A stretch of 45,041 nt of DNA from Microcoleus sp. bin48.metabat.b7b8b9.023 (GTDB lineage: Bacteria; Cyanobacteriota; Cyanobacteriia; Cyanobacteriales; Microcoleaceae). The stretch covers positions 1 to 45,041 of the forward strand of contig NZ_JAAFKG010000064.1 of the NCBI RefSeq assembly GCF_013299185.1, written 5' to 3'. Under the pieces are notes generated by a model. It did no database searches and was not told the origin of the DNA. It worked only from the letters and a program-made list of their open reading frames with translations. Numbering within the stretch: the first letter of the stretch is position 1; each line of letters starts with the position of its first letter. Position numbers and translations under genes: made by a program. This document shows, piece after piece, positions 26,106-34,227 of this stretch.

Positions 26106-27071
26106 TTGTCAGTTCTCCTGCGCAGTGTAACTTGCTTAAAATATGGCCTGTTTGCAGTAACGTACTTTGGGTTTTACATCGGAAGGGACAGCCCTATGGA
26201 CTGGCCAGTTTGACGTTTTCCGAAACTTTGGCACCTATGGGGGTTACCATATTTGATTTTACCACCAAATCTATCTTGTGCGCCATTTATCTAATTGCAG
26301 ATTTTGGGAGCAGCGGCATCCCTCGCGGGAGGCATTTACCACAATAGATTCGCAGCATCAGAACTTGATTCGGGCCAGCCACCTTCTAAGCGGACTGTAC
26401 TTCGAGTCGTTCTCGATCGCTCCTCAATTTTTCCCAGAGACACTACGTAGATAGCGGCTTAATTCGCTTTGGGCGATCGCGCGGACATTGCGGAGGCTCT
26501 CATCCAGGACGATCGCAACGGCGATCGGCACCATTCCTGTGCTGACAACGGTAAAATCTCAAATGTACTCAGACCTTGACACCGAACCGACGCACTCCGA
26601 TACGCCATCAAACTAGAACTCAAACTCCCTCCCTTGTGCCGTGGCGTTAGAAAATCTACAGGTTTGACTTAGGAGTATCGACGTTTCCGAGCTTTAGTAA
26701 CAACGGTAAAAAAATACAACTGCCAGTTTCCCTGAAAAGGCGAAAATCAAGCTAGGGAAATTTCAGTATATCTCTTCCAACAAACAGTTAGGCAACCGAC
26801 AATCAGAAATACAAGCCTCAAAAAATACCCCCAAATATTATCGAAGGCTCGCCCAAAAATAGGGAAAAATTGCCAAAAAATGACGAACTATCTGCAAAAA
26901 ACTACAACAAAAATTAGCTATAAATACAGTCCAAATCAGGGTATTTTTGAAGGAGATCGAGCTGATTGCCAGCGCCTTATTATTGGGAAATATCGACACT
27001 GCCCAATAAAACATTCTCTACATATACGATGACAGAGCGTTGCTGCTTCTATTTGCAGGAAGTTCAGCAAA
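26106..27071. other. Gene-free stretch of almost 1 kb
   Basis: No ORF on either strand shows family-like sequence, and the 71-codon frame at 26132-26347 has none. HIP1 sites are present near 26476. No tRNA, tmRNA or RNase P signature was recognised, but a structured RNA cannot be excluded by eye. Confidence 0.45.
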
Positions 27072-27275
27072 TTACTTTCCTAGCGTTTGCTCTTCCTCCT
27101 TGTCCTTATCCTTGTCCTTCTGGGTAGATTCATCATCAGCTTGACCGACCCCTTCCTTAAAACTCCGCAGCGTTTTGCCCAAAGCATTTCCCAACTCAGG
27201 AATTTTCTTGGGGCCGAAAATTAGAATGGCGACTACCGCAACAATGCCCAATTCGGGCAATCCCAGACCAAACAT
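27072..27275 (-). CDS. tatA: Twin-arginine translocase subunit TatA/E
   Basis: The protein has 67 residues: a short N-terminal membrane helix (LPELGIVAVVAILIF), the FGPKKIPELGNALGKTL hinge and amphipathic helix, and a charged Lys/Glu/Asp tail. It multimerises to form the pore through which folded proteins with RR signals cross the thylakoid or plasma membrane. tatC is not in the window. The propeller protein at 108-1079 carries a candidate Tat signal and may be a client. Confidence 0.95.
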   Translation of the reverse strand: MFGLGLPELGIVAVVAILIFGPKKIPELGNALGKTLRSFKEGVGQADDESTQKDKDKDKEEEQTLGK

Positions 27276-27576
27276 ACAAAATCTCCGCGCTTACCTACTT
27301 TGCTTTTTCCCTGCGAATTACCGCTAGTGCACTTATTTTAGCGGAGAGTTTCCGCAAATCTTACTCATTACTCGGGTTTTTATGGCAATTTATTGCTCTG
27401 TGCCACTGCGAATACCTAGACTAATGTCACAGGGCTTTCTATCTTGGGCAGATTTTTTTGTAAAACTTACTCGATCGCACGTCGAACTGCTGATATCCTT
27501 AAAAGTATCTACCTTGTTTACTGCATCCTGCAACCGTAGAATGAAGTTTTATTAAGCGATCGCCCGATAAATAAGA
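27276..27576. other. Divergent promoter region between tatA and pcyA
   Basis: About 300 bases with no ORF. Divergent genes imply a promoter for each. A HIP1-containing GCGATCGCCCG lies 20 bases before the pcyA start. Confidence 0.5.
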
Positions 27577-28314
27577 ATGTTAGAAACATCCAAGCCTTCC
27601 CTGCGCGACCAACAGCACTACCTTATCCGCGAATTAGCCGATCGGATAGAATCAGTATGGCGTCGGTACCTCGACCTCGAACCCTACCACCTCCCCGCTG
27701 AGTTGGGATACGTGGAAGGGCGGCTGGAAGGAGAAAAACTGATCATAGAAAATCGCTGCTATCAAACTCCCCAATTCCGCAAAATACACCTGGAACTGGC
27801 TAAAGTCGGGCCGCTGCTGGATATCCTCCACTGCGTGATGTTTCCCAGACCGAATTATGCTTTGCCGATGTTCGGCACAGACATCGTAGCAGGCAAAGGT
27901 CAAATTAGCGCCGCGATCGCAGACCTTTCTCCCCTCAATCCCGATCGAACTTTGTCGGAAACCTACCGCACTCGACTGCAAACTTTGCCCGTCAACCAGT
28001 TTTCTTGTCCCCGCCAAATTCCCGAATGGGGCGATATTTTCTCAGAGTTTTGCCTGTTTGTGCGCCCCGATTCACAGGAAGAAGAAAGCCGATTTCTAGA
28101 CATAGTTGAATCCTACGTCGAAATTCACTGCAAACTCGCAGTCGCTTCGGAACCAGTTTCTGTAGCCGAAGAAGCAAAAATTCTCGACGCTCAAATTTAC
28201 TACTGCACCCAGCAGCAGCAAAACGACAAAACCCGCCGCGTACTCGAAAAAGCTTTCGGTCAAGATTGGGCAGAACATTACATGACCGAGGTGCTGTTTG
28301 ATTACCCTAAATAG
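27577..28314 (+). CDS. pcyA: Phycocyanobilin:ferredoxin oxidoreductase
   Basis: The protein has 245 residues, full length. It reduces biliverdin IXalpha with four electrons from ferredoxin to phycocyanobilin, the phycobilisome and phytochrome chromophore. The residues aligning with the catalytic ones of the Synechocystis enzyme are present: Glu73 (HLELAKVG), His85 (ILHCVMFPRP) and Asp102 (MFGTDIV), each three positions earlier than the reference Glu76, His88 and Asp105. The C-terminal EVLFDYP is also typical. It shows the organism makes phycobilins. It appears to be a single-gene unit. Confidence 0.96.
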   Translation: MLETSKPSLRDQQHYLIRELADRIESVWRRYLDLEPYHLPAELGYVEGRLEGEKLIIENRCYQTPQFRKIHLELAKVGPLLDILHCVMFPRPNYALPMFGTDIVAGKGQISAAIADLSPLNPDRTLSETYRTRLQTLPVNQFSCPRQIPEWGDIFSEFCLFVRPDSQEEESRFLDIVESYVEIHCKLAVASEPVSVAEEAKILDAQIYYCTQQQQNDKTRRVLEKAFGQDWAEHYMTEVLFDYPK

Positions 28315-28431
28315 CTAAAATCTGTTTACAATACTTCATACTTGGTTGGCAACTCCCCGCTCTCTCAAAGACGGGGAAAAATTCTTGAACAATTCCCCAA
28401 TTCCCCAATCCCCGAATCATCCAATCTCCTA

Positions 28432-28453
28432 ATCTAAAATCTAAAATCTAACT
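28432..28453 (+). repeat. STRR heptamer AATCTAA, about 3 copies
   Basis: CTAATCTAAAATCTAAAATC: the same AATCTAA unit as at 6185, here between pcyA and the convergent membrane-protein gene. Confidence 0.6.
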
Positions 28454-28566
28454 TGTACCCGATTTTTCGCTCGAAATGCGATAGAAGACGGCCACCTCGC
28501 ACAAGACACACAAACACCCGCTGCAACTGACCTTCTTTCAGCACAATTATTGTGATTTTGCTCAAC

Positions 28567-29478
28567 TTATTTCCGAGATCCGGGACGTTTTGCTCCTACC
28601 TTCGCAGGGCTTTTTGTTCCACCTTTAGCTGCACTTTTAGAACTACTTTTAGCATTTTTTTGACCCTTAGCTCCTGCCAACTGGCTCTCATTTTCATTGG
28701 CCGGTCTGCCGGCAGGCGTTCTCGTAGTCCTAAAGGTAACATTCACCCCTTCATTCGACTGTTCCAACACCAACATCGGCGTCGGCTTCGCTTTTTGATC
28801 CCATTCAATGTGAACGATGCGACCTTGAATAGTCGGCTGCCAACTATCATGGTCATCTGAAGGACTCAGATAAGTTTCCAAACAATCAATAATTTGATTA
28901 ATTGTCGCCGATGTTGCCTGAGTCGGCAGTTTCATCAGCTTAATTTGAATCCGAAACAGCACTCGCCTTTCTATTTTTACGGCTGGATCGCCAGTTTCGT
29001 ATTCGATATCAAACATCGAATCTACTTGCCTGCCACTGCCAGCAGTCCCGTTTTTATCTCCTACTGCACTCTGAGTCGGGCGCAGGGCAATACTAATTTT
29101 GTCTTTGACTTTTACTTTAATCTGGTTGACAATGGCAAAGTGAAAGACTTCTTCCGCCATCCGCATTCTCAGGTAGTCTAAATTAAAGTCTCGCGAGTGA
29201 ATGAGGTCGGGGTTTTTTTCCATCTTTGATATGGTTTCCAGAGCCATTTTGTATTTTTTCTGGAGTTCTCGATTTCTAAACTCTTCAAATTTGAGCTTCT
29301 TACTCAAATCATCTAGTCTTAGCTTGGTAAATACCGCTAAACCGAGCAGCAATAATAACAGTAATCCCGACGCTCCCATCAAGATTTGGTCGGGGGACGG
29401 AGATCCTGGTTTAGCCTGTTTAGGTTTGGGAGAGGCTACTGCCAACCTTGATTCTACAAGGATGATTTGGGTTGACAT
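28567..29478 (-). CDS. Single-span membrane protein with coiled coil, unknown function
   Basis: The protein has 303 residues. A proline/lysine-rich N-terminus of about 30 residues is followed by one strong membrane helix (about 32-50, GLLLLLLLGLAVF) and a charged coiled coil (about 52-90). A mixed alpha/beta domain follows (about 100-245; FDIEYETGDPAVKIERRVLF, IVHIEWDQKAKP). The tail is very basic and Ala/Ser/Lys-rich (KSSSKSAAKGGTKSPAKVG), like histone H1-type or nucleic-acid-binding tails. No family is recognised. It may be an envelope protein with a disordered basic end. Confidence 0.7.
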   Translation of the reverse strand: MSTQIILVESRLAVASPKPKQAKPGSPSPDQILMGASGLLLLLLLGLAVFTKLRLDDLSKKLKFEEFRNRELQKKYKMALETISKMEKNPDLIHSRDFNLDYLRMRMAEEVFHFAIVNQIKVKVKDKISIALRPTQSAVGDKNGTAGSGRQVDSMFDIEYETGDPAVKIERRVLFRIQIKLMKLPTQATSATINQIIDCLETYLSPSDDHDSWQPTIQGRIVHIEWDQKAKPTPMLVLEQSNEGVNVTFRTTRTPAGRPANENESQLAGAKGQKNAKSSSKSAAKGGTKSPAKVGAKRPGSRK

Positions 29479-30007
29479 GGGCTTTTAAAGGGTAAATTTT
29501 GACGCTATATTTATACAGGATTCCAGAGTAGAGCTGGCAGTATAACTCGATAGACCAACATTGACATCATTCCACCACCATCTTGGTATAACTGGATTTC
29601 TACAACTCGAACAGGCACCCTCTAATTAATACTTTATCTTTAACTGCAAGCAGGTTTCCGAAATATCGGAAAATCCCGCGCTGGCACTGGCAAAAAGAAA
29701 TGGTGAATAGTCTGTGATAGATTATACCAATATAGGTCAAAAAAAAAATTGTTCCGCAGCCTCCGTTTCTAGAAAAAGAAAAATAAGTACACATAAATCA
29801 ATACTAACTCTCTCCAGCGATCGCCAAAAACACTTCTAGAGAACAACCGATCGAGAAGCGGACTCTCCTATCGGGTGCTAATTACTACTGTTCGATCGCT
29901 CCCGCCCTGCCAGCTCACCGGGCGGCTGGCTGTGAGAGTAGAGCGATCGTGCGATCGAACAACGTGTCCTTAGCTAAGATTACAGCTAATACCACAAATA
30001 TTCGATC
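29479..30007. other. Intergenic region upstream of dnaX
   Basis: About 530 bases, divergent promoters expected. A hairpin GCCAGCTCACC...GGCTGGCTG lies at about 29909-29933. A 64-codon minus-strand ORF at 29600-29794 has no recognisable motif. Confidence 0.45.
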
Positions 30008-32866
30008 GTGACCTACGAACCCCTGCATCACAAGTATCGCCCTCAGACATTTGCCGAATTAGTCGGTCAAGAGGCGATCGCCCAAACCCTCACCAGCGCC
30101 ATCCTGCAACAGCGCATAGCACCAGCATATCTATTCACCGGCCCCAGAGGCACCGGTAAAACCTCTAGTGCTAGAATTTTTGCCAAATCCCTCAACTGTA
30201 TTTCTACTGGCGCCCCTACCCCGACACCCTGCGGCAAATGCAACGTTTGTCAAGAAATTGCCCGAGGTTCCACACTAGATGTCATCGAAATCGACGCCGC
30301 CAGCAACACCGGAGTAGACAACATCCGAGATTTGATCGAACGAGCTCAATTTGCCCCCGTACAATGTCGCTATAAAGTATATGTAATCGACGAATGTTTG
30401 AGCGGTGATTCTCAAGTACAAACTAGCGAAGGTATGATCCGGATCGACAATCCCAACATCAAAGGAAAACAAGTTCTCAGCTATAACGAAACTTCTGAAA
30501 CTTGGGAATTTAAAAAAGTTTTGAGGTGGTTAGACCAAGGTAAAAAACAAACACTGTTGATTAAAACCGCCAACCGAGAAATTAGATGTACCAGCAATCA
30601 TCCAATCAGGACAGAACAGGGATGGATACTAGCAAAAGACGTAAAAGAAGGAATGAAGATACTATCCCCTGTGAATGTGGGTGCGGCACCGTCATTTACA
30701 AATTTGGGACAGATGGACGCTTGCGGAGATTTGCCAGAAGACATCAATTTTACGGGAATACCTACGGACAAAAATCCTACGACATTGCCTCTATTCTCGA
30801 ACAGGCTCAAGCCCTCCGACCTATCTGTCCGTGTGGCTGTGGAGAACAACTCGAAATACCAGACTTTTTACAAAAAAAAGGCAAAGGAATTAAGAGCATT
30901 CAGTCACATTGGCAGCGACATCCCTATAAAAAAGGACACGGACTTTGGGATGCAAGAACCGAAAAGTTCTTGGCAAATTCCGACCTTTACATACACATGG
31001 GCGCTGAAACCAGTAGAAAATGGGTGTCAAACTTTAAACAGTATGCAATCCCTACAATGGATTACAAGTTCGGAGATGGTCGAATCTGTAAAAGTCGGTG
31101 GAATCGAGAGGGTTTATGATATTGAAGTAGAAGATAATCACAACTTTGTGGCAAATGGACTCTGTACACATAACTGCCATATGTTAACTGTGGCCTCGTT
31201 CAATGCCCTATTAAAAACCTTAGAAGAACCACCCGATCGCGTTGTATTTGTCCTGGCCACCACCGACCCCCAAAGAGTATTGCCAACAATCATCTCTCGG
31301 TGCCAAAAATTTGACTTCCGCCGGATTCCCCTCGACTCAATGACTGCTCATTTACACAAAATTGCCCAATTAGAAAATATCAATATTGCCAGCGATGCAG
31401 TACAAATGGTTGCTCAAATCGCTCAAGGAGGGCTGCGAGATGCAGAAAGTTTGCTCGACCAACTCAGCTTATTTCCCGGTCAAATAACCGTCGAAAAAGT
31501 TTGGGATTTAGTCGGTGCCGTCCCAGAAAATGACTTAATGGAACTGCTAGAAGCTATTGATACGGATAACGCTACAGCATTAATAGACATGACCCGGCAC
31601 CTCATGGATCGCGGACGGGAACCACTAATCGTGCTGCAAAGCCTCGCCAGCTTTTACCGAGATTTGCTCATAGCCAAATCAGCACCGAAACGGTCTGATT
31701 TAGTAGCTTTAACAGCCGGAACTTGGGAAAAACTTTGCACTTTTGCCCGCAATTGGGACGCCGAGTTAATTCTGGCAAGTCAGAAACACTTGCAAACCCA
31801 CGAAGTACAAATTAAAAACACCACTCAGCCGCGACTGTGGCTGGAAGTCACGCTGTTGGGATTGTTGCCTTCAGCCATTAGAACTCAGCCACAACCAGCA
31901 GGTAAACAAGCGGAAATAGTTGCTTCCCCACAAATTCACCCCCCCCAGTCCAGGGCGGGCACGGGGGCACCGCCCCTACAATCGGGGGGGAGCCAGACAG
32001 CTCCTATTGAACAATCTTCTGTTCCCAATTCGCCGAATATTGCGCCAACTTCGCAACCTGTTGTCGATCGCACAGAAACCCCACCTTCCGCACCAATTCC
32101 CCCATCTATACCAACTGCTGAAACCAGTCAAGCCAATTATTCACCAACTAATTTAGGTAGCGAAATTGATTTAGAGAAAGTGTGGCAACAGGTACTCGAT
32201 CGCGTGCGGCCCCACGGGACTCAATCGCTACTCCGGCAACACGGACAGCTAGTAATGTTTAGCAATGATACGGCTTATGTTAAGATTAGTTCGCAGCCGT
32301 TGCTCAATATGGTTAAAGACAAAGTACCTAATATTGAAGAAGCTTTTTTGCAAGTGTTTAACCGTCGAGTAGCAGTAAAAGTAGTTTTAACAAATCCCGC
32401 TGCAACTAATAGTTCCCGCACCCAAGATTTGCCCAATTCTAACGAACGTATTGCCGAAACTCCTCGGAATTATCCTGCTGCGATCGATGAGAGTCAACAG
32501 GTAGAACACCCGGGTAATTCTGAGATGGCAGATGATTTTTTGGGGGACGGAGGAGAAGAGCAAAAACACTCTTGGGCAGACGAAAATACTGCCACTAATG
32601 TGCAAAATGTTTCTGCACCTTTGCGGCAGGGCAACACTTCTACAGACTCTCAGAATGAGTTAAATGCTCAGGCTGTAGCGGTACGGGCTGATGCTCAAGC
32701 TGTCGCGAATATGAGCAGGCAATGGGCTGATATGTTTGACGGGCAAGTAGTCGATTTGTCGGATGACTTGGAGATTTGGGATTCGGAAACTTTTAGATGG
32801 GAATCTGAGCCGGATTTTCCTGAGTTATCTTCTGAGATTGATGAAGATGATTTCATCGATTGGTAA
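30008..32866 (+). CDS. dnaX: DNA polymerase III subunits gamma/tau, interrupted by an intein
   Basis: The precursor has 952 residues; after splicing the extein is 692 residues. DnaX is the clamp-loader ATPase of the replisome. Walker A is GPRGTGKT (45-52), and the zinc-binding Cys are at 64, 75, 78 and 81. The Walker B/DExx motif VIDE is separated from CHML by a 260-residue intein. After the intein come ALLKTLEEPP, LATTDPQRVLPTIISRCQKF (SRC motif) and the lid. The C-terminal part is Pro/Gln-rich tau-type linker plus an acidic end. Residues about 648-658 are encoded by a dispersed G/C-rich repeat inserted in frame. GTG start at 30008. Function depends on intein splicing. Confidence 0.95.
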   Translation: MTYEPLHHKYRPQTFAELVGQEAIAQTLTSAILQQRIAPAYLFTGPRGTGKTSSARIFAKSLNCISTGAPTPTPCGKCNVCQEIARGSTLDVIEIDAASNTGVDNIRDLIERAQFAPVQCRYKVYVIDECLSGDSQVQTSEGMIRIDNPNIKGKQVLSYNETSETWEFKKVLRWLDQGKKQTLLIKTANREIRCTSNHPIRTEQGWILAKDVKEGMKILSPVNVGAAPSFTNLGQMDACGDLPEDINFTGIPTDKNPTTLPLFSNRLKPSDLSVRVAVENNSKYQTFYKKKAKELRAFSHIGSDIPIKKDTDFGMQEPKSSWQIPTFTYTWALKPVENGCQTLNSMQSLQWITSSEMVESVKVGGIERVYDIEVEDNHNFVANGLCTHNCHMLTVASFNALLKTLEEPPDRVVFVLATTDPQRVLPTIISRCQKFDFRRIPLDSMTAHLHKIAQLENINIASDAVQMVAQIAQGGLRDAESLLDQLSLFPGQITVEKVWDLVGAVPENDLMELLEAIDTDNATALIDMTRHLMDRGREPLIVLQSLASFYRDLLIAKSAPKRSDLVALTAGTWEKLCTFARNWDAELILASQKHLQTHEVQIKNTTQPRLWLEVTLLGLLPSAIRTQPQPAGKQAEIVASPQIHPPQSRAGTGAPPLQSGGSQTAPIEQSSVPNSPNIAPTSQPVVDRTETPPSAPIPPSIPTAETSQANYSPTNLGSEIDLEKVWQQVLDRVRPHGTQSLLRQHGQLVMFSNDTAYVKISSQPLLNMVKDKVPNIEEAFLQVFNRRVAVKVVLTNPAATNSSRTQDLPNSNERIAETPRNYPAAIDESQQVEHPGNSEMADDFLGDGGEEQKHSWADENTATNVQNVSAPLRQGNTSTDSQNELNAQAVAVRADAQAVANMSRQWADMFDGQVVDLSDDLEIWDSETFRWESEPDFPELSSEIDEDDFIDW
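30395..31174 (+). other. DnaX intein (260 residues, splicing domain plus central insert)
   Basis: The intein starts at Cys130 of the precursor (CLSGDSQVQTSEG, block A) and ends in LCTHN before the +1 Cys390. Block B is CTSNHPIRTEQGW, and block F is VYDIEVEDNHNFVANG, with the penultimate His and terminal Asn intact. The residues needed for splicing are therefore present. Between the Hint strand MKILSP and the block F region lie about 120 residues with no LAGLIDADG or HNH motif in this frame. A minimal splicing domain needs only about 130-140 residues, so there is a large insert. The insert region carries a second open frame (see 30622-31119). Confidence 0.9.
30622..31119 (+). CDS. Nested ORF in the -1 frame of the intein: double CxCGCG zinc-finger-like protein
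   Basis: The frame has 165 residues from ATG 30622, with AGGA at 30608-30611 upstream; it also extends to ATG 30586 (177 residues). It begins basic (MDTSKRRKRRNEDTIP), then CECGCG at 17-22 followed by GRLRRFARRHQ (32-42, His41). A second CPCGCG lies at 69-74 with His at 96, 100 and 106 (HPYKKGHGLW). The first unit matches a pattern I know from N-terminal zinc fingers of phage HNH/homing endonucleases (CxCGCG ... GRxRRFxxGHN). No HNH, GIY-YIG or LAGLIDADG core is evident in the rest. It may be a homing-endonuclease relative overprinted on the intein, or a degenerate fragment. Whether it is translated is unknown. Confidence 0.6.
   Translation: MDTSKRRKRRNEDTIPCECGCGTVIYKFGTDGRLRRFARRHQFYGNTYGQKSYDIASILEQAQALRPICPCGCGEQLEIPDFLQKKGKGIKSIQSHWQRHPYKKGHGLWDARTEKFLANSDLYIHMGAETSRKWVSNFKQYAIPTMDYKFGDGRICKSRWNREGL
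31951..31983. repeat. G/C-rich dispersed element inserted in frame in dnaX
   Basis: GGGCGGGCACGGGGGCACCG then CCCCTACAAT matches the intergenic copy at 7493-7524 with one internal difference. It is translated as RAGTGAPPLQ in the flexible tau linker. Confidence 0.75.
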
Positions 32867-32895
32867 TCGATTGATTTTGGGAGTTCAATCAAGAT

Positions 32896-32958
32896 GTTTG
32901 TAGTGAGGACTTTAGTCCGCTAATTTAGATGCGGACTAAAGTCCTCACTACAAACCTA
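32896..32958. repeat. Dispersed GGACTNAAGTCC hairpin repeat (single copy after dnaX)
   Basis: GTTTGTAGTGAGGACTTTAG at 32897 pairs with CTAAAGTCCTCACTACAAAC, 23-base arms or longer. It sits between the convergent dnaX and GNAT genes, the same context as the array at 16013. Confidence 0.85.
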
Positions 32959-32971
32959 TTTGACAGGCGTT

Positions 32972-33730
32972 TTACTTAAGCGGGAGCGAAATGTGGAGAA
33001 TTTCGTCGATCGCCCAAAATCCCGCCTTCGTGTAAACTCGAAATTCCTGCTCGTGTAGCGTCATCAAAAAAGCCACCGTAACACCCGCTTCAAAAGCCTC
33101 TCGCACCAACCGCGCCGTCAAAGCCCCTGCGATACCCCGCCGCCGAAAAGCAGCCCGCACGCCAATTCCCGCGATTTCCGTCGTCTGGTTTTGTGGGGGA
33201 GTGCAGATTCCAGCGCCCGCAGGTTCGCCCGTGGCTGCGATGCGGGCGAGTACCGCAATCCCACCCGCCGCCAGAGTTTTCCGAAGACTGTCAACATCTT
33301 CAGGGCTGGGTGCAGCCGCTCCGTAAGCCTCGTTTTGCGCCGCCACAGTACCCAAAAGTTCCTCATCGGAAACTGGCAGAATTAGCTCGATTTCCGGCGG
33401 AATCGGCAGCAATTTCTCCGAGCCCGGAGTGCAAACCATCAGCGGTAAGCGTCCCTCAACGGTGAAACCAGCGGATATCAGGACTTCTTCGACAGCGGGC
33501 GCGAGTTTTGTGACATATTCTAAACGTGGCTGTCGATCGCGCGCAGAGTACGCAGCAATAAGTGCGTTAACATCGGCGAGGGAAGGTGTGGCGCCATCTT
33601 CGGGAATCGCATAATTGAGGTAAGGGTTGGTGCTGTGGGGGCTGAAGGTAGCGAGGAAAGGCCCGATATGCTGGGTGTCGCGCTGCTGGCTGGCTGCAAA
33701 GCGCAGGTATGATTGAATGCGAGATTCCAT
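32972..33730 (-). CDS. GNAT-family N-acetyltransferase
   Basis: The protein has 252 residues. The C-terminal GNAT domain shows acetyl-CoA-binding motif A (IAGIGVRAAFRRRGIAGALT) and the closing strand LHEQEFRVYTKAGF. The N-terminal half (about 1-110) is a second, degenerate GNAT-like or substrate domain. The acceptor substrate cannot be read. The start is the ATG at 33730. It is monocistronic, convergent with dnaX. Confidence 0.8.
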   Translation of the reverse strand: MESRIQSYLRFAASQQRDTQHIGPFLATFSPHSTNPYLNYAIPEDGATPSLADVNALIAAYSARDRQPRLEYVTKLAPAVEEVLISAGFTVEGRLPLMVCTPGSEKLLPIPPEIELILPVSDEELLGTVAAQNEAYGAAAPSPEDVDSLRKTLAAGGIAVLARIAATGEPAGAGICTPPQNQTTEIAGIGVRAAFRRRGIAGALTARLVREAFEAGVTVAFLMTLHEQEFRVYTKAGFWAIDEILHISLPLK

Positions 33731-33875
33731 AACTGTTGATACAAAGTAAATGATTTTCTAGAAAATTCTTGAATAATTAGGTAAAAGCTGGTAGTGTAGA
33801 TTGAGAAAAAAAAATGCTTTAGCGATTAAAACAGCTAAGACCATGGTCACTTAGAGTCATTATCATTTCCAGCAA

Positions 33876-34098
33876 ATGTTGAAGCATCAAGCTGCTGTTA
33901 AATATGGCAGTTTTGTAGTAGGCATAACGGAAGAATACACATCAAAAACCCGTTCAAAGTGTGGACAGAAATTCAAATGGCGCTTTCAATATCTTGTTGA
34001 AAGCTTTGAGAGATACCTCCTTGACAGGAGAGCTTGCAGCTTTTTCTGTCTTGCCATACACGGTAGTATCAGGCTTAGTCCTGGATTTGCCGGGTTAA
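33876..34098 (+). pseudogene. TnpB (IS200/IS605 OrfB) C-terminal remnant
   Basis: The frame reads LKHQAAVKYGSFVVGITEEY then TSKTRSKCGQKFK, the TnpB zinc-ribbon approach, with the first Cys changed to Arg. The second Cys pair and the RDxN catalytic segment are missing. The sequence then continues in another frame as GAFNILLKALRDTSLTGELA and AFSVLPYTVVSG, the usual TnpB C-terminus, to a TAA at 34096. An internal deletion with frameshift explains both. No intact end or tnpA is seen nearby. Confidence 0.75.
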
Positions 34099-34142
34099 AT
34101 GTATCTGGCTAAACTTAGGTAATATCATTTTCGCTGGAACTC

Positions 34143-34205
34143 TCACAGGTTCGTAGTGAGGACTTCAGTCCTTCTTCCTGAGGACTGAAGTCCTCACTAC
34201 GAACC
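34143..34205. repeat. Dispersed GGACTNAAGTCC hairpin repeat (copy downstream of clpX)
   Basis: GGTTCGTAGTGAGGACTTCA pairs with TGAAGTCCTCACTACGAACC across a short loop. It lies just 3' of clpX and may terminate the clpP-clpX transcript. Confidence 0.85.
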
Positions 34206-34227
34206 AATTGGCTAAAAACTTGAGCTT

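Noticed and set aside
30675..30893. Third-frame ORF inside the intein
   Set aside because: 72 codons with no motif; only the -1 frame shows repeated Cys/His structure.
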